Position numbers and translations under genes: made by a program | DNA from: Ga0077536 sp943370145 | GTDB lineage: Bacteria > Pseudomonadota > Gammaproteobacteria > Ga0077536 | Reading direction: 5' to 3' | Length of the DNA stretch: 64,000 nt | NCBI GenBank assembly: GCA_943370145.1 | Contig: CALRPY020000007.1 | Location: forward strand, 1-64,000 | Notes under the pieces: generated by a model | Database searches by the model: none | Seen by the model: the letters and a program-made list of their open reading frames with translations, nothing else | What the model was told of the DNA's origin: nothing | In this document: positions 34,441 to 42,500 of the stretch, piece by piece | Layout: the number at the start of each line of letters is the position of its first letter | How positions within the stretch are numbered: the stretch's first letter is position 1

Positions 34441-35363
34441 CCGAGTCGCTGGTGCGAACGATTGAAAAGAATATCCAGTTCCACTCGCGCAGGTTGGCGC
34501 GCGCATTACGCACGACATCGTGGGGAATGTTCAAACACCCGGCGCGCGCGCCGATTTTCGTGATCGGTTGTTCCCGCGCTGGTACTACGCTTGTCTACAA
34601 AACTCTATCGGAATCCAGAGAAATCGGTAGCCTGCAGCGTGAGACGCATGATTTCTGGGTTGAACTCCACCCGCTCTATAAAAAGCAGTGGGACACTCAC
34701 GGCCTCGGACAGGCGGATGCCTCGACTACCGACCGCGATTATGTTGCACGCTACTTCTATGCTTGGACAGGCCGGCATCGCTGGGTCGATAAGAACAATC
34801 AAAACGGCCTCTGCGTCGGTTATCTGCGCACCTTGTTCCCCGACGCGTGCTTCGTCTATGTCAAGCGAGGCCCGGGCGACAACCTGAACTCCCTGATTGA
34901 AGGCTGGGGCAAGCCGGAGGAATTCGCGACGTGGTCCGACGCCGTGCCCGTGGCGGTCGATATCGAGGGCCGCTATCGCAAATGGTGTTTTTTCCTTGCC
35001 GAGGGCTGGCGCGAATATCTTTCGCGCCCTATCGAGGACGTGTGCGCATTCCAGTACCGCTCGATCAATCGCGCAATCCTGGATGAGCGAGCGAACATTG
35101 CTCCCGAACAATGGATTGAGATCTTTTACGAGGATTTCCTGCGCGACCCGGTAGAGAACTTTCGACGCGTGTTCGGAGCCTGTGGGCTTCGCTTCGACGC
35201 CCACCTCGAGCAGCATTGCGCCAGCGTGCTCGGGCGCCCCTATAACGCTTTCTCGGAGATTCGGCTCGACAAATGGAAAGACAGCCCGAATCGCGCCCGC
35301 ATCGAGCGAGCGCTGCCTCAGGTGGAGGGAGTTGCGTCGGATATGGGCTACGCGCCGTTGTGA
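34437..35363 (+). CDS. Sulfotransferase family protein
   Basis: 308 residues. The PAPS-binding 5'-phosphosulfate loop is I-F-V-I-G-C-S-R-A-G-T-T at about 40-51. A 3'-phosphate-binding segment C-F-V-Y-V-K-R-G-P-G-D near 139-149 follows. It would transfer sulfate from PAPS to a hydroxyl, most likely on the exopolysaccharide, giving a sulfated polymer. Coupled to the polymerase gene by a 4-base overlap. PAPS synthesis genes are not in the window. The exact acceptor is unknown. Confidence 0.85.
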   Translation: MTESLVRTIEKNIQFHSRRLARALRTTSWGMFKHPARAPIFVIGCSRAGTTLVYKTLSESREIGSLQRETHDFWVELHPLYKKQWDTHGLGQADASTTDRDYVARYFYAWTGRHRWVDKNNQNGLCVGYLRTLFPDACFVYVKRGPGDNLNSLIEGWGKPEEFATWSDAVPVAVDIEGRYRKWCFFLAEGWREYLSRPIEDVCAFQYRSINRAILDERANIAPEQWIEIFYEDFLRDPVENFRRVFGACGLRFDAHLEQHCASVLGRPYNAFSEIRLDKWKDSPNRARIERALPQVEGVASDMGYAPL

Positions 35364-35364
35364 C

Positions 35365-36558
35365 ATGGCAACGCTTGCGCTGATTGGGTTGCTCATTATT
35401 TGGGCGGCCGTGAGCCTCGCCTATGGGTCGCTACTGCGAGCCGTCTGGCGGGAACCGGTGTTCCGGAGGCCGGTTCTTGTCCTCGAAAGCGACGACTGGG
35501 GCGCGGGACCTGTTGAACAGGTCGGCGCTCTCCTGCGTATGATGGAGCTACTAGTCGATTGCCGTGACGAGACGGGACGGGCGGCGGTGATGACCCTCGG
35601 GATCGTGCTGCAGACGGCCGACCGGGATGCAATGCGGACTGACGCTGCCGCGAGGTACCTCGCGATTGGCCTCGAAGACCCAAGCCTGGCGTCGGTGCTT
35701 GAGACAATCCGTGGCGGTGTGGCAGCTGGTATCTTTGCGCCTCAACTCCACGGGCTGGCTCACTACTGGGAACCCTCGCTCGTCGCAGCCGCAGCCGATA
35801 TGCCCGACGTTCGGACTTGGCTTGAAGGCCCTGGCCTCGGCTGGACCGAAGACCTGCCGTCCGCGCTGCAGAGCCGCTGGATCGATGCGCGTTCGCTGCC
35901 GAGCCGGGCTTTACCCGCCGCCGAGATCGGCCTGGCAATCGAGACCGAGATTGCCGCATGGAGGCGAATCTTCGCCGAACGGCCCGCGGTCGCGGTGCCG
36001 ACTACCTTCATCTGGCAGGACGCCGTAGAGGTTGCCTATGCGAAGGCTGGCGTTGCCGTGCTGATGACCCCAGGAGCACGATACGTCCGCCGCGATGCAG
36101 AAGGGCGACCGGTGCGGAGCGGCCCTCCGCTGTTCAACGGGCAGCGAGGGCAGGGCGGGATCATGCATCTTGTACGCGATGTCTATTTCGAGCCGGCCTT
36201 GGGCCACGCGCCGGAAAGCCTATGGGGAGAGACGGCGGCGCGCGCGGCTTTGGGCCGGCCAGCGCTGGTCGAGACGCATCGATTCAATTTTTGCGGACCG
36301 CGCGCGAGCGACGCCGCATTCGCCACGCTGTCCGAAGGATTGCGACTGATGCGAGAGCGTTTGGCAACCGTGCGCTTTGTGTCCAGTGCGGAGCTAGCCC
36401 AGGTTATCGAATCAAGAGACCCTTACTGGTTGGAAACCCGGGTCCTGCGCCGTTGCGCGGTCTGGGCACGCCGGGCTCTCGCTCTGCCGGGTTTCGGGCA
36501 AGCCGCCCGCGCCTGCGGACTCGCATGGCCGCTGCGCGTGCTGGGTGCATGCGCTTGA
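35365..36558 (+). CDS. Membrane-anchored deacetylase-like protein (divergent NodB fold)
   Basis: 397 residues from the ATG at 35365, just after the sulfotransferase stop. The upstream frame extension is discarded. An N-terminal membrane helix (about 2-24) is followed by V-L-V-L-E-S-D-D-W-G near 42-50 and Q-L-H-G-L-A-H near 128. An Asp-Asp followed at this distance by H-x3-H recalls the metal-binding T-F-D-D and H-x3-H motifs of NodB deacetylases, but the other motifs are not recognisable. It could be a polysaccharide deacetylase or esterase acting at the membrane. Its stop overlaps the start of the next glycosyltransferase by 10 bases. Confidence 0.6.
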   Translation: MATLALIGLLIIWAAVSLAYGSLLRAVWREPVFRRPVLVLESDDWGAGPVEQVGALLRMMELLVDCRDETGRAAVMTLGIVLQTADRDAMRTDAAARYLAIGLEDPSLASVLETIRGGVAAGIFAPQLHGLAHYWEPSLVAAAADMPDVRTWLEGPGLGWTEDLPSALQSRWIDARSLPSRALPAAEIGLAIETEIAAWRRIFAERPAVAVPTTFIWQDAVEVAYAKAGVAVLMTPGARYVRRDAEGRPVRSGPPLFNGQRGQGGIMHLVRDVYFEPALGHAPESLWGETAARAALGRPALVETHRFNFCGPRASDAAFATLSEGLRLMRERLATVRFVSSAELAQVIESRDPYWLETRVLRRCAVWARRALALPGFGQAARACGLAWPLRVLGACA

Positions 36559-37490
36559 GCGCTCTGCCGCGCTTTTCGGTCGTCATTCCCGCCTTTAACA
36601 GCGCGGCGACGCTGCATCGTGCGATTGACTCCGTGCTCGCACAAACTTTCCCCGTGCACGAAATCATTGTCGTGGACGATGCGTCCACCGATGAAACCCC
36701 TGCTCTGATGGCCACCTATCATGGTCAGGTCCGATACATGCGGCGCGAAGAGAACGGGGGCGTGTCAGCCGCACGAAATTTCGGCGCTCGGCAGGCCACT
36801 GGCGACTGGTTGGCCTTTCTGGATGCGGATGACTGGTACTTCGCGCACCGCATCTCGGCCCATGCGCACTGGATTGCGGAAGATCCCTCGCTCGATTTCA
36901 TGACGGGAGACTACGAGTACCGGGATTTGAGCGGGATGCTGATCGGCCGCTCGATGCCGCAGCACGAATCTGGAATGAGGCTGCTGCGACAGGCCGGAAC
37001 CGACGGCCGGGTGGTCATGGCGCCCGAAGAGTTCGAATCGTTCGTGGCGGAACACTTTGGTGATACGCACACGTTGAGTGTGCCGCGCGAAACGTTTATC
37101 GCGCTCGGTGGCTATCCGCTCGGCTTCAAGGTCTGCGAGGACGTTCATTTCCTGACGCGACTGGTTGCCCGCAGCCGGCGGGTAGGGGTAATTTGCGAAC
37201 CTCTTGCGGTCTACCTGATCCACGGTGATAGCGCGACGCGACGGGACCAGGTGCAAGCGCAGCGCGAGAACGTCCGCACTTTGCGCGATCTGGAGCAGCA
37301 GGCAGCTGCGTTTCCACCGGCGGTGAGGCGTGGCGTGGAAACGCGCTTGCGCAACGGGCGGCTGAATCTTGCTTATGCACTCTGCAAGCGCGGCAGACGA
37401 TGGTCAGCGCTCCGCGCGATACTGCCGTCGCTGATCGAAAAACCCTGCATCGCGAGCCTGCGCGATGTCGCGAGCATCCTGAAGGGCTGA
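36549..37490 (+). CDS. Family 2 glycosyltransferase
   Basis: 313 residues. GT-A fold with F-S-V-V-I-P-A-F-N-S near 9-18, V-V-D-D-A-S-T-D near 41-48 and the metal-binding L-D-A-D-D-W at 91-96. E-D-V-H-F near 201 supplies the catalytic acidic region. The start at 36549 is chosen because the GT2 N-terminal strand begins there, even though the frame is open much further upstream. It overlaps the previous gene by 10 bases and is followed one base later by another glycosyltransferase. Sugar specificity is unknown. Confidence 0.88.
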   Translation: MRLSALPRFSVVIPAFNSAATLHRAIDSVLAQTFPVHEIIVVDDASTDETPALMATYHGQVRYMRREENGGVSAARNFGARQATGDWLAFLDADDWYFAHRISAHAHWIAEDPSLDFMTGDYEYRDLSGMLIGRSMPQHESGMRLLRQAGTDGRVVMAPEEFESFVAEHFGDTHTLSVPRETFIALGGYPLGFKVCEDVHFLTRLVARSRRVGVICEPLAVYLIHGDSATRRDQVQAQRENVRTLRDLEQQAAAFPPAVRRGVETRLRNGRLNLAYALCKRGRRWSALRAILPSLIEKPCIASLRDVASILKG

Positions 37491-37491
37491 G

Positions 37492-38646
37492 ATGGGAAAG
37501 AAATACCTCGTGCTGACCGAACTCTTCCTGCCCACCAAGGGCGGCACTGCGGTCTGGTTCTCCGAGGTCTACCCGCGACTGGGCGGGAAGGACATCCACA
37601 TCGTCACCGCTGCCGTGCCCGGCAGTGAAGCCGTGGATGCATCGCATCAAAATACCATTCATCGGCTCAAACTCGAGCGTTTGCCGTTCCTCAAGCCGGA
37701 ATCCATTCTGATGTACTTGCGGCTTTTCTCGAGGGCATTGCGTCTTGCGGCCACGAAGCGCTTCGACGCCATCCACGCCGGGAGAGCTTTGCCAGAGGGG
37801 CTGGTGGCGTGGCTCGTTGCAAGACTGACCAACCATCAGGTTGTTGTCTACGCTCACGGCGAGGAACTGACCACCTGGGGCGCGGGCACCAAGTACAAAA
37901 CAATGTGTCATGTCCTGACCCATGCTGACAGGGTGATCGCCAACAGCGAATTCACACGAGATCTGTTGCTTGAAATCGGAGTCAGCCCGGCGAGGCTTGC
38001 AATCATCTACCCGGGCGTGGACGTGCAGCGATTTCGCCCAGACCTACCCTGCAGTGACCTGAAGGAGAGAATCGGTCTGCGCAGGGACGAACGATTTGTG
38101 CTGTCGGTTGGTAGATTGCAGCGGAGAAAAGGCTTCGATACCGTTCTGCGCTGCGTTGCCCGGCTTCGCGCTTTGGGAAGGCCAATCCGCTATGCACTGA
38201 TTGGAATCGGCGAGCAAATGGATGAACTCAGGCAGTTGGCCAAGACGCTAGGAATCGAGGACGCCGTGCATTTCCTCGGACCAGTGCCAGAAGAGGAATT
38301 ACCTCGTTGGTATAACGCCTGTGACATTTTTGTGATGCCAAATCGCGAGGTCGATGGCGACAACGAGGGCTTTGGCATGGTGTTCATAGAGGCGGCTGCT
38401 TGCGGTAAACCCTCGATTGCAGGTAACGACGGCGGCACAGGCTCCGCTGTTGTGGATGGTGTCACCGGTTATCGCGTGGATGGAAAGAACCTTGACGCTG
38501 TCTATCGTCGGCTGGACGAAATGCTCGGTGACAGTCGCACTGCCGAAGCTTGCGGCACGAAGGGCTTGCTAAGAGTCAGGACGGAGTTCGCATGGGAGCG
38601 CGTTGCAGACAAGACGGCACTGCTCGATTGTGCTAGCGGCGCCTGA
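37492..38646 (+). CDS. Family 4 glycosyltransferase
   Basis: 384 residues, GT-B fold. The N-terminus has F-L-P-T-K-G-G-T-A-V-W-F-S-E near 13-26. The donor-binding half has I-Y-P-G-V-D near 169, G-R-L-Q-R-R-K-G-F-D near 206 and N-E-G-F-G-M-V-F-I-E-A-A-A-C-G-K-P near 289-305 (E-x7-E). No signal peptide or membrane segment. It is the last glycosyltransferase of the plus-strand run that starts at 16.6 kb, and the small secreted protein gene follows after 32 bases. Confidence 0.88.
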   Translation: MGKKYLVLTELFLPTKGGTAVWFSEVYPRLGGKDIHIVTAAVPGSEAVDASHQNTIHRLKLERLPFLKPESILMYLRLFSRALRLAATKRFDAIHAGRALPEGLVAWLVARLTNHQVVVYAHGEELTTWGAGTKYKTMCHVLTHADRVIANSEFTRDLLLEIGVSPARLAIIYPGVDVQRFRPDLPCSDLKERIGLRRDERFVLSVGRLQRRKGFDTVLRCVARLRALGRPIRYALIGIGEQMDELRQLAKTLGIEDAVHFLGPVPEEELPRWYNACDIFVMPNREVDGDNEGFGMVFIEAAACGKPSIAGNDGGTGSAVVDGVTGYRVDGKNLDAVYRRLDEMLGDSRTAEACGTKGLLRVRTEFAWERVADKTALLDCASGA

Positions 38647-38678
38647 CTCCACCTATCAAACCTCTGGGTAAAATACCG

Positions 38679-39122
38679 ATGCGAAACGACACCGTATGGC
38701 TATGGATCTTGCTCGCCGCATTCTGCGGTATAGCGCCCGTCTCGGCTGGGAACGAACCGTATTTCGACGGTAAGCAAAGCCTATACAAGGAAGCACCTCC
38801 CAATGAAGTCGCTGCGTTGCCGAAATACTGCTGGGGAAAATACATCGCGAAATTCAAGGGTCCCCAATATCAGATCTCGCCGAAATTGTGTGGAGTTCAT
38901 CACAATCACTTTTGCCAGGGACTATTGCAGTTCAACAGGTCGCAGCACCCCATGGCCTCGGCGAGCGAGAGACGTTTTTACCTGAAAGCGGCTATCGATA
39001 ATTTCGAGTATACGATTCGCGGACTGCGCGAATATTCCGCATGTCCTGTCCGCAGGCACGCGGCGATCATCCATCGGCGGGCGGTCGCTTTGCGGGAAAT
39101 CCCGATAATGGTGCCGCGGTGA
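38679..39122 (+). CDS. Small exported Cys/His-rich hypothetical protein
   Basis: 147 residues. Signal peptide (hydrophobic core W-L-W-I-L-L-A-A-F near 7-15, cleavage near V-S-A-G). The mature part has A-L-P-K-Y-C-W-G near 46-53, L-C-G-V-H-H-N-H-F-C-Q-G-L-L-Q-F-N-R near 70-87, and an R-x-x-Y-L-K-A-A-I-D-N-F-E-Y-T-I-R-G-L helix near 100-118. I recall similar uncharacterised proteins (L-P-x-Y-C ... H-H-x-C-x-G-L ... N-R ... Y-L-x-x-A-I) near exosortase EPS genes, some with a TPR-like C-terminal part that is short here. The paired Cys and clustered His could form a disulfide or metal site. Function unknown. More AT-rich than the core operon. Confidence 0.72.
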   Translation: MRNDTVWLWILLAAFCGIAPVSAGNEPYFDGKQSLYKEAPPNEVAALPKYCWGKYIAKFKGPQYQISPKLCGVHHNHFCQGLLQFNRSQHPMASASERRFYLKAAIDNFEYTIRGLREYSACPVRRHAAIIHRRAVALREIPIMVPR

Positions 39123-39148
39123 ATTGATGTGCGGCGCATTGCTGGCGT

Positions 39149-40273
39149 TCAGTGCGCGATAACTGCCGGGTTTCGGGCTGCCTTCGCGGGAATTTCCACG
39201 ACTCTGATCCTCGAGGCGAGGATGTATTCCAGTTTCGCCGCGAAAGCGGCAATCTTTTTCTCGTCCACTGCTTCCGGCAAAGATGTCGTGTGCTCGAGTT
39301 TGCGTCGTGCAAGCGCTTCGCCCAGACGCTGTGCGACTTTCATCGAGAACAGGATGTTGGCGTCCTCCGCTACTACGCGGTTACGGCCTGACAGCGCCAC
39401 GAGATTGACGTTGAGGAGTTGGAGCAATTCCCGTGTCTGACCGCGCAGTCGCCAGTAATGCGATCGAAGTTCGCAGGTCGTCATGTCCGACTGAGTGAAG
39501 AAGCCAGGGAAGCGCTTCGCTAGCAGACAGGTGCCCAAGCCCATTCGAATCCGCTGTTTGAGGAGTGCGCGCAGACTCTCCTCGCCAGGCTCCCAAAGCA
39601 GCGCATTGCGGTTGAACACAATGTGGTATTCCGTCAGCACCAGTAGTCGATAGCAGATCTCGACATCGGCCGCTTTCATGAAGCTTTCGTCAAATCCGCC
39701 TATTTCATCGAATAGCTGTCGTGTGAAAGATGCATTGGCGCCGTCCGCGAATGGGAGAAACGGGAGGCGGTTCCGCGACAGCGCCAAAAGCGGAGACATG
39801 TAATTGTTTCTTTCCTGAAACCGAATTGCACAGCTGTCATTAGTTTTGAGCAGTTTGATATCACCTGCGACGCAGGCGGCCTTCGGGTGCGCACGGAATG
39901 TTGAAACAACCGACTCTATCCAGTCGTGAGCCGCGCGGCATGAGATATCGGTCGTGAGAATGTATTCCCCACGTGCGCGAGCCAAACCGGCATTAAGCGC
40001 CCGCGCGCGCCCACGCTCTGTCCTCGACAAGGCCACGAGTCCGGCGCGTTTAGCGCTATCGAAGGTGCCGTCGGACGATCCGTTATCCACGACGATTACT
40101 TCGAAGCGATCCGCCGGATAGGATTGTGCACGCATGCAGGAGGCAAATCCTGCAACGTCATTCACGCAGTTCAGCGCTGGGACCACCACACTTACGTAGG
40201 GGAGCGGCGTTGATGCGGTCGGAAAGGCGAGTCCGCCGTCGTTCTGAATGGAGCAGTCTGTCGTTGCGCTCAT
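39149..40273 (-). CDS. Family 2 glycosyltransferase
   Basis: 374 residues from the ATG at 40273, which overlaps the upstream gene stop (ATGA). GT-A fold with V-S-V-V-V-P-A-L-N near 27-35, V-I-V-V-D-N-G-S-S-D near 59-68 and a T-T-D-I-S segment at 107-111 in place of the usual D-x-D. G-A-N-A-S-F-T-R and E-I-C-Y-R-L near 200-225 are the acceptor and catalytic regions. It is the last gene of a four-gene minus-strand set and converges with the plus-strand operon 26 bases away. Substrate unknown. Confidence 0.85.
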   Translation of the reverse strand: MSATTDCSIQNDGGLAFPTASTPLPYVSVVVPALNCVNDVAGFASCMRAQSYPADRFEVIVVDNGSSDGTFDSAKRAGLVALSRTERGRARALNAGLARARGEYILTTDISCRAAHDWIESVVSTFRAHPKAACVAGDIKLLKTNDSCAIRFQERNNYMSPLLALSRNRLPFLPFADGANASFTRQLFDEIGGFDESFMKAADVEICYRLLVLTEYHIVFNRNALLWEPGEESLRALLKQRIRMGLGTCLLAKRFPGFFTQSDMTTCELRSHYWRLRGQTRELLQLLNVNLVALSGRNRVVAEDANILFSMKVAQRLGEALARRKLEHTTSLPEAVDEKKIAAFAAKLEYILASRIRVVEIPAKAARNPAVIAH

Positions 40274-41550
40274 CGCAGCCACCGGCTCACATCAATCACG
40301 TACATCTGTCGGCTGCCCTCATGAACGGAATCGACACATACCATTCGACCATCCCTGCTCCATCGGGGATGTAGATCGCAACGGATCTCGCCCCACCATT
40401 TCGCCTTCGGGGAATGAAGTCTTGCAATATCGATGCGCCGTCCCTCGGGCCACGTAACCAGCATCAAGGTCCGCATGTCGTGCAGGTCCGGATAAGTATC
40501 GTTCAGGACCCAGCGCCGATCGGGCGAAAACGAATCGTGCCCATCCTCTGTCAGGACGTTCTCGCCGAAGGGTTCGATCGTGCCGTTTTTCGCATCGATC
40601 AGCAGGAAGCTCTCGCCGCCCGAAGGCGCCCTGGCCCAAACAAGCAAACGGTCGTCGTCCAGCCAGTCGTAATGCGAGACTCGCCCTGTTGAGAGGACGC
40701 AGGCAGGGATTTCGCCGTCGGAGCCCATCACGTAGAGACGAGCACCCCAGCCCCCATCTCCCTCCCGCCAGAGATGGAAGAACGCGATACGCGTACCGGC
40801 CGGGTTTGGCTGGATGTGATTGAACCAGTGGAAGCGGCCGTCGCGGAAGGACGCGGGAAGCGATTCAGCGGCTTCATGCAGGGAAAAAACCAAACGGCTC
40901 TGACCCGACTGGAGATCTACCGTATAAATTCCATCATTCATTGGATGCGGTGATGCCGCCCAAGGGTCGGTGACGCCGGCATAACCGTAACCGGGACGGT
41001 GCTCGGCCAAGCGAGCAAAATTGAGTGACCACGCGCGTTTCCCGTCCGGCGACAGGGCGTACACAGGGCGCCCGTATACATTCATCTCGCGGCCGTCGAG
41101 ATCGCTGACCACGCTGACCAATGCATCTCCACGACGGTCATTGTAGAAAAAAAGGTCGTCAGGAGCGGCAGGATGCCACGCGAGCATGGAGCCCTGTTGC
41201 CAGTTCCACGCGCGACTCTCGGCCAGAGGCAAGAAACGTGGTTCGCCGTGAGCCACGACGCCGATTTTTACCGAATCGCTGGCGCGGGGCGGGCGGTCGT
41301 TGAACTTCGCCTCGTGTGCAAGCAAAAGTGACTGTGATGCATTCCACGGCGATTTATCGTAGTAACCGAAAAAATGATGCGCGGGGCCAGTGGTCACCGC
41401 CCGCAGGTTGTTCCTCACGCTGCCGAGATGCAGCAGGCGGTAGAAGGGCGGCCACGTGCGTCGTATCGGGCCCTCCACCAAGGAGGTGAAGCCGGTTCTG
41501 AACCGCCACGGTAACCCCGGGAGCTCCGCAAGCGTACGGTAAATGCTCAT
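40270..41550 (-). CDS. Beta-propeller-like protein of glycan clusters, unknown function
   Basis: 426 residues, no signal peptide. Repeated strands with P-D-G/D-R-R-W motifs (A-L-S-P-D-G-K-R-A-W-S near 165; D-S-F-S-P-D-R-R-W-V-L-N near 345; H-P-R-W-S-R-D-G-R-M near 397) indicate a TolB/oligogalacturonate-lyase-like propeller. A H-H-F-F-G-Y-Y-D-K-S-P-W segment near 58-69 is, as I recall, shared by uncharacterised proteins in polysaccharide clusters. It is coupled by 4-base overlaps to glycosyltransferases on both sides, so a role in glycan synthesis or modification is likely. A lyase activity is possible but unproven. Confidence 0.65.
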   Translation of the reverse strand: MSIYRTLAELPGLPWRFRTGFTSLVEGPIRRTWPPFYRLLHLGSVRNNLRAVTTGPAHHFFGYYDKSPWNASQSLLLAHEAKFNDRPPRASDSVKIGVVAHGEPRFLPLAESRAWNWQQGSMLAWHPAAPDDLFFYNDRRGDALVSVVSDLDGREMNVYGRPVYALSPDGKRAWSLNFARLAEHRPGYGYAGVTDPWAASPHPMNDGIYTVDLQSGQSRLVFSLHEAAESLPASFRDGRFHWFNHIQPNPAGTRIAFFHLWREGDGGWGARLYVMGSDGEIPACVLSTGRVSHYDWLDDDRLLVWARAPSGGESFLLIDAKNGTIEPFGENVLTEDGHDSFSPDRRWVLNDTYPDLHDMRTLMLVTWPEGRRIDIARLHSPKAKWWGEIRCDLHPRWSRDGRMVCVDSVHEGSRQMYVIDVSRWLR

Positions 41551-42500
41551 GCCCTTCCCAACGTGAGAATCAATTTCTGGTAGAGCAGGGTGGGCAGCAA
41601 TGACGGCAACAGGTATTTGAGGTCATGAATCGACCAACTGCCGGTTCGCAGCACGGCTCGAAAAACATGTTGAGCAGTTTCGAGGTCACGACGCCAATAG
41701 GCTTGATAACCGCGATCAAGGTAAGCGCCATCGACTAGTTCGCGTAATCGCGCGGCGCCAAGGTGCGCCACTTGCCCGGAATGGCTCGCGATAAATTGCT
41801 TTTTGACCATCCAGGTAGTTTCGGCTTGAACCCACTGCTTCGAAGTAATCTGGCCTTTCACATTATGTCGATAAAAAGCCATCACCCTCGGCACGAGTAC
41901 TATCTTGTGACTTACGCCGATGCGTAGCCAAAGATCGTAGTCCATGCAACTACGCCAGTGAGTGTCGAAACCACCAACCGAGCGCACGACATTCATCCAT
42001 GTGAGCGCCGCATGGATAGGCCATGGCGAAGCCGCTCGAAGAAATTGCGTCGCTTTGTCGCTTTTCTCGTAGTCGGGAGGAATGTACGGCTCATTGCTGC
42101 GAAAGCTGGCGCCGACATTTTGCCAGCCGCAGTAACTGAGGGCAGCCCCCGTGCCGTCCAAGCCTTCGTACAGCCTCTCGAGGCAGTCCGACGTCCACCA
42201 GTCGTCAGCGTCCAGAAAAGCGACCAATTCGCCGCGCGCGGCGCGGAGCCCCAGGTTGCGCGCTGGGTAAGGGCCTTGGCGCGACTGCGTGAGCAATTTG
42301 ACCCGATCCGGGTGCTTCGCGCGAGCTTGTTCTGCTATTTCGAGACTTTTATCGGTGGACCCGTCGTCAACGATCAAGAGTTCCACTTCCGGCCAAGTCT
42401 GTGCGAATACGCTGTCCAGCGCTTCTGGAAGGAAGGCCTCGGCATTGAAGCAAGGCATGATTACCGAAATCAGTGGAGTTTTCACGGTGGCAGATTTCAT
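41547..42500 (-). CDS. Family 2 glycosyltransferase
   Basis: 317 residues. GT-A fold with I-S-V-I-M-P-C-F-N-A near 11-20, L-L-I-V-D-D-G-S-T-D near 41-50 and the metal-binding F-L-D-A-D-D-W-W at 95-102. M-D-Y-D-L-W-L-R near 185 is the usual acceptor-side acidic segment. It overlaps by 4 bases both the toroid-protein gene upstream and the propeller gene downstream, forming a tightly coupled four-gene operon. Sugar specificity not determinable. Confidence 0.88.
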   Translation of the reverse strand: MKSATVKTPLISVIMPCFNAEAFLPEALDSVFAQTWPEVELLIVDDGSTDKSLEIAEQARAKHPDRVKLLTQSRQGPYPARNLGLRAARGELVAFLDADDWWTSDCLERLYEGLDGTGAALSYCGWQNVGASFRSNEPYIPPDYEKSDKATQFLRAASPWPIHAALTWMNVVRSVGGFDTHWRSCMDYDLWLRIGVSHKIVLVPRVMAFYRHNVKGQITSKQWVQAETTWMVKKQFIASHSGQVAHLGAARLRELVDGAYLDRGYQAYWRRDLETAQHVFRAVLRTGSWSIHDLKYLLPSLLPTLLYQKLILTLGRA

